DNA of 64,000 bases from Climacteris rufus (Eukaryota; Chordata; Aves; Passeriformes; Climacteridae), in contig VZRZ01000394.1 of assembly GCA_013398175.1 (NCBI GenBank), positions 497,309 to 561,308 on the forward strand. The letters run 5' to 3'. How positions within the stretch are numbered: the stretch's first letter is position 1; each line of letters opens with the position of its first letter. Below the pieces are notes generated by a model, which saw nothing but the letters and a program-made list of their open reading frames with translations, made no database searches and was not told the DNA's origin. Positions 60,809 through 64,000 of the stretch are shown here, one piece after another. A program made the position numbers and the translations under genes.

Positions 60809-63800
60809 CTGAAAAACAAGAATGAAAGCAAGTGATTAATGAGGAGAACTGGATAGAACTGCACTGTGCTTCTGGAGAAAAACACTATCCTTGAAGCTAC
60901 TCCACAGCTGTTGCTTTTATGTTCCCTCTGGTGTTCAAGCTAAGTCTGCAAGGAACATTAGCTCCTTGAAATGAGCAGTAGTTTCTCTCCTAGGTAAATA
61001 CTAAAAACCTGGCAATTTTGACCAATTCAGCACTTAATGTCTCTGGAGACAGATGGCCTGCTGCCTGCCAGTGCTCAAATCTACCAAGACCAGCTCGCTC
61101 CTGCCTCTCTGATAATTCTAGTTGTTAAGGCTTTTCATCAAGGACCTTTGCAAACACATTTCAGACACCCACTCTCTCACACACAGCATAGATATATGCT
61201 CATAACACTAAGAAAATACATAGTGCCAAAAGATAGGATGTGACAGGACCAAATGAGAAGTAAATGACAGAACAAAACAGTTTCCCATTCACTGTTGCTT
61301 GTCATATAGAGATAAGGATCCATCCTCAAATTTAGGCACTTGGGAGGAAAGACAGAAAAGCAGCACACACTTCCAAAATACCTTTTGTAAGACCATGAAA
61401 GCCAAGCTCAGAGAAACAGAAGATGGTTCATTACTACATTTTCTGCAAAACCTTATTTGTCTTTTAACTCTAATGTGTTCTCCTGCCTCTGTGAATTTTC
61501 ACCTTCTCTGCTGAGCTCCTGTTTTACCAACCAGACTTCTGAATCCTTGGCCATAACATAGCTCTTGTCCTGACTTCATTTGTAAGAAACAAGGGTACAA
61601 AGAATCCATGTAACTGCAGCCTGTAATAGCCCCAGATCCCAGAGCTGCAATGGTTACAGCAGCACTGGCACAGATGGGGTCAGAGATCCCAGCAATGTTC
61701 CCTGGTGACTGTTTATAAGGATTTGGTCTACAAATCTCTGTGCTGCAAGCCTAAGTGAAAATAAAACTGTCTGCAGGCTTGACTGCCCCAATGAGTCTGC
61801 CAAGCAGCTGAGTCAGTTACCCCGGACATGAACCTGTTGTTAAATGGAGGTGAAATGATGATGCTGTGCAGAAAGCGGGTGGCAGGGATGTCACAACCCT
61901 GCTGTCCTAATCAACTGCTCTGTTCTATTAACACAAACACAGCTATTGTTGGAAAAACCCTGATTTGTACTTAACTCCCAGATTCATCAGACTCTCACTG
62001 TCCCTAAAACCAGCACTATTGTAGTATCTGACACAGCTGGGACAAACTTATTTCCCTGTATATTTCCCTGGCATTCATATGAGTACCACAGCATCTTCTG
62101 CCCACCCGTCTCCCTGCTTGGTCTTAGTGGGGACATCCAGTGCATGGGGGATTTCTAGGCCATACCAGCAAAGAAAGAAGCAATAGCTGTGCCTGAGTGA
62201 AGCACTGACTTCAAGCAGCCTCTGAATACAAGAGAAGTTGCTGTGTAGGAGGAACAGCCTGGCAGACAACAAATAGGGGGGATGCAACCCCCCTATCAGC
62301 TTCGTTTTAATTCCCAAGTCAGACTTCTCAGGCACAACCACTGGAGTCTCTGTTATGACAACATTGCTGGCTGCATTGACCTTCACTCCTGAACCAGATC
62401 CCAAATCCTGCTAAGAGATGAGTAGACCAGGCATGGGCCCGTGGTCATGCCCCCTGTCCCTTTCAGCCCCTTCAGGGACCCAAGAAAAGAGCACACCAGC
62501 TACACCAGTCTTGTTGGGGGCTCCTCAGATACTTCTCTCCTGGCATTGTGCTGGCTGGGATGGACATTTGTAGTATCCCTTACAGGATGAACCTGTAAGA
62601 CGAACCTCTCTTTCTCAGAGCATTTTAAAGGCAAGCTACAGTTTGACTTAAGATAAACTTAGATACTGTGATGAAGAAGGTGGTTAGACTGCCAGGTGAA
62701 TTCAGAGACACACAGGCTCAGTGCAGTTACTGGGGGAATTGGATGAGTTTTCAGCTTAACAGACAAACATGCACAGACTTCTAAAGGAGAGAGACAAAGA
62801 GGGGGTTGAGCCTGTCAATGTGCAGTTTGAAGCCTTGCTTTTGCCCTGCCCCTGCCCAAGGCTCTGTGCTCCTTTCTCTCCTGGTTGGGCCAAATTCCCT
62901 TTGCACCAGAAGGATATTCCTTCCTAGCCCAGGACTACCACAAGAGGAGGAGTGGGAATACGTGGCAGGACTGACTCCTCCATGGCCAAGGCCAAGGTGG
63001 GGGCAATTGGTGGAGGTGAATCCAGGCATCCCCATGCCAGAGTGTATTTCAGGCTCAGAGCTGTGTGGCTGTCACTGCCTGGCACCCAGTGCTCTTCCTG
63101 ACTCAGTTATTTGATAAACGAGCAATTGTGCTGCCAAGCAAGGGAGTGAGCCATCAGCCGGCCTGGCTGGGTGACCCACCTGAGGGGGCAGGGTTGGGAA
63201 AAAGTGGTGAAACATCAGGCCTCAAACACAGCAGTGTTTTCCCAAGCCTGGGTTAAGCACTTGGAAGGAATAAGTTGAGCTTTTGCAAGAAAGCAGAACA
63301 GAGCCAGAAACAGTTGATGTGTACCGGGCTGCTCATGGACATGGGGAAGTTATGGGTCCCTCTGCTCCAGTCAGACAGCACTGCCACAAGGGACACTGGA
63401 CATGGGGAAAAATCCCTTCTGCTGTTCAGCTACATCAGGGAGAAGTGATGCTCAGCATTCCTTACCCCATGCACTGCTGCATCCAGCCCCAGTTACCAAG
63501 TGAGGAACAGTAGCCGAAAGCACCTTCCTTCCTTCACCCACCCTTCCCAGGTAGGATGGGTAAATACAATGTGCTGCTTCCTTATTTCTGCTGAGTGAGA
63601 CTGGCTGAAAAAGCCATGGGGAGGTGGTCAGCATGGTGTGACAGGTTCCGCATTTCTACTGCCCAGTAGTGGATGCTTGTCTTATAGCACAGCCCCCCTG
63701 AGGTCCAGCAGGAGCACGATTTCCAGTGCCCTTGCTGTGGGGCCTCCTCCAAAGCCTGTGGCAGCAGATAAGGCAGGATAACCCTTTGCCTTGCACGATA

Positions 63801-64000
63801 AGGGAAAAGAACAATAGATGCAGACCCAGCACTGGAGCTGTGCCAGGTTAGTTACTGGGCCAAAGTCCCTGAAGAGGCTTATGGCAGTGAAGTTAAGCCC
63901 TGCTAGTCCCCTCCAAGATTACTTTCCGTTCTCCCCTTAAGCTCTGCAAGGTTATTGTCCTTTCCAGTGGGATGACTCCTGTGTCCTCCCAACACAGATG
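60809..64000 (-). other. FRMD4A: FRMD4A partial intron, upstream of exon 60714-60808
   Basis: The acceptor TTTTTCAG of the first visible exon closes this intron. The exon expected upstream (ending near LELLVQ of the F1 lobe) was searched for by eye and not found, so the intron continues past base 64000. I see no mobile element or other gene in this stretch. Confidence 0.75.

Noticed and set aside
1..64000. Search for CRISPR arrays, tRNA genes, bacterial operons, viral genes or a novel multi-gene system
   Set aside because: Nothing of this kind was seen; all coding evidence belongs to one spliced vertebrate gene and the rest is intron.

Overview
The window looks like intronic vertebrate DNA, most likely from a bird. 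It has low gene density, CpG depletion outside a few islands, GT-AG introns, and copies of the CR1 LINE 3' end that is typical of sauropsid and especially avian genomes. No bacterial or viral gene organisation, CRISPR array, tRNA or rRNA was seen. Species was not determined.

One protein-coding gene is supported. It lies on the minus strand and spans the whole window: an internal part of FRMD4A (FERM domain containing 4A). Ten exons were found at, in transcript order, 60714-60808, 53410-53502, 40549-40633, 36217-36273, 33704-33726, 26107-26190, 19331-19396, 19065-19122, 17144-17230 and 2561-2637. All junctions are GT-AG. The phases join without a break into 725 coding bases (241 codons plus 2 bases). 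The encoded segment runs from late in the F1 (ubiquitin-like) lobe of the FERM domain, through F2, into the first part of F3. The start-codon exons lie beyond base 64000. The remaining F3, coiled-coil and C-terminal exons lie beyond base 1. FRMD4A is preferred over its paralogue FRMD4B on the F3 entry residues (FQYDYHDKVKPRK then IFQWRQLENLYF), as recalled from family knowledge.

Layout. 1-2560: partial intron downstream of the last visible exon. 2440-3060: GC- and CpG-rich island with a 27-base assembly gap, directly upstream of exon 2561-2637. 2638-17143: 14.5 kb intron with CR1 debris and a candidate poison exon. 17144-19396: cluster of three exons, two of them separated by only 208 bases. 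19397-36216: three exons, including a 23-base microexon. 36274-40548: intron with the best CR1 copy, followed at once by a small CpG cluster holding a YY1-like motif. 40634-60713: two long introns separated by one exon. 60809-64000: partial intron.

No new multi-gene system was found. The points worth a second look are regulatory or structural: the intragenic CpG island, the microexon, a possible poison exon, two abutting perfect hairpins, the CR1/CpG junction, and several stretches that read like conserved non-coding elements.
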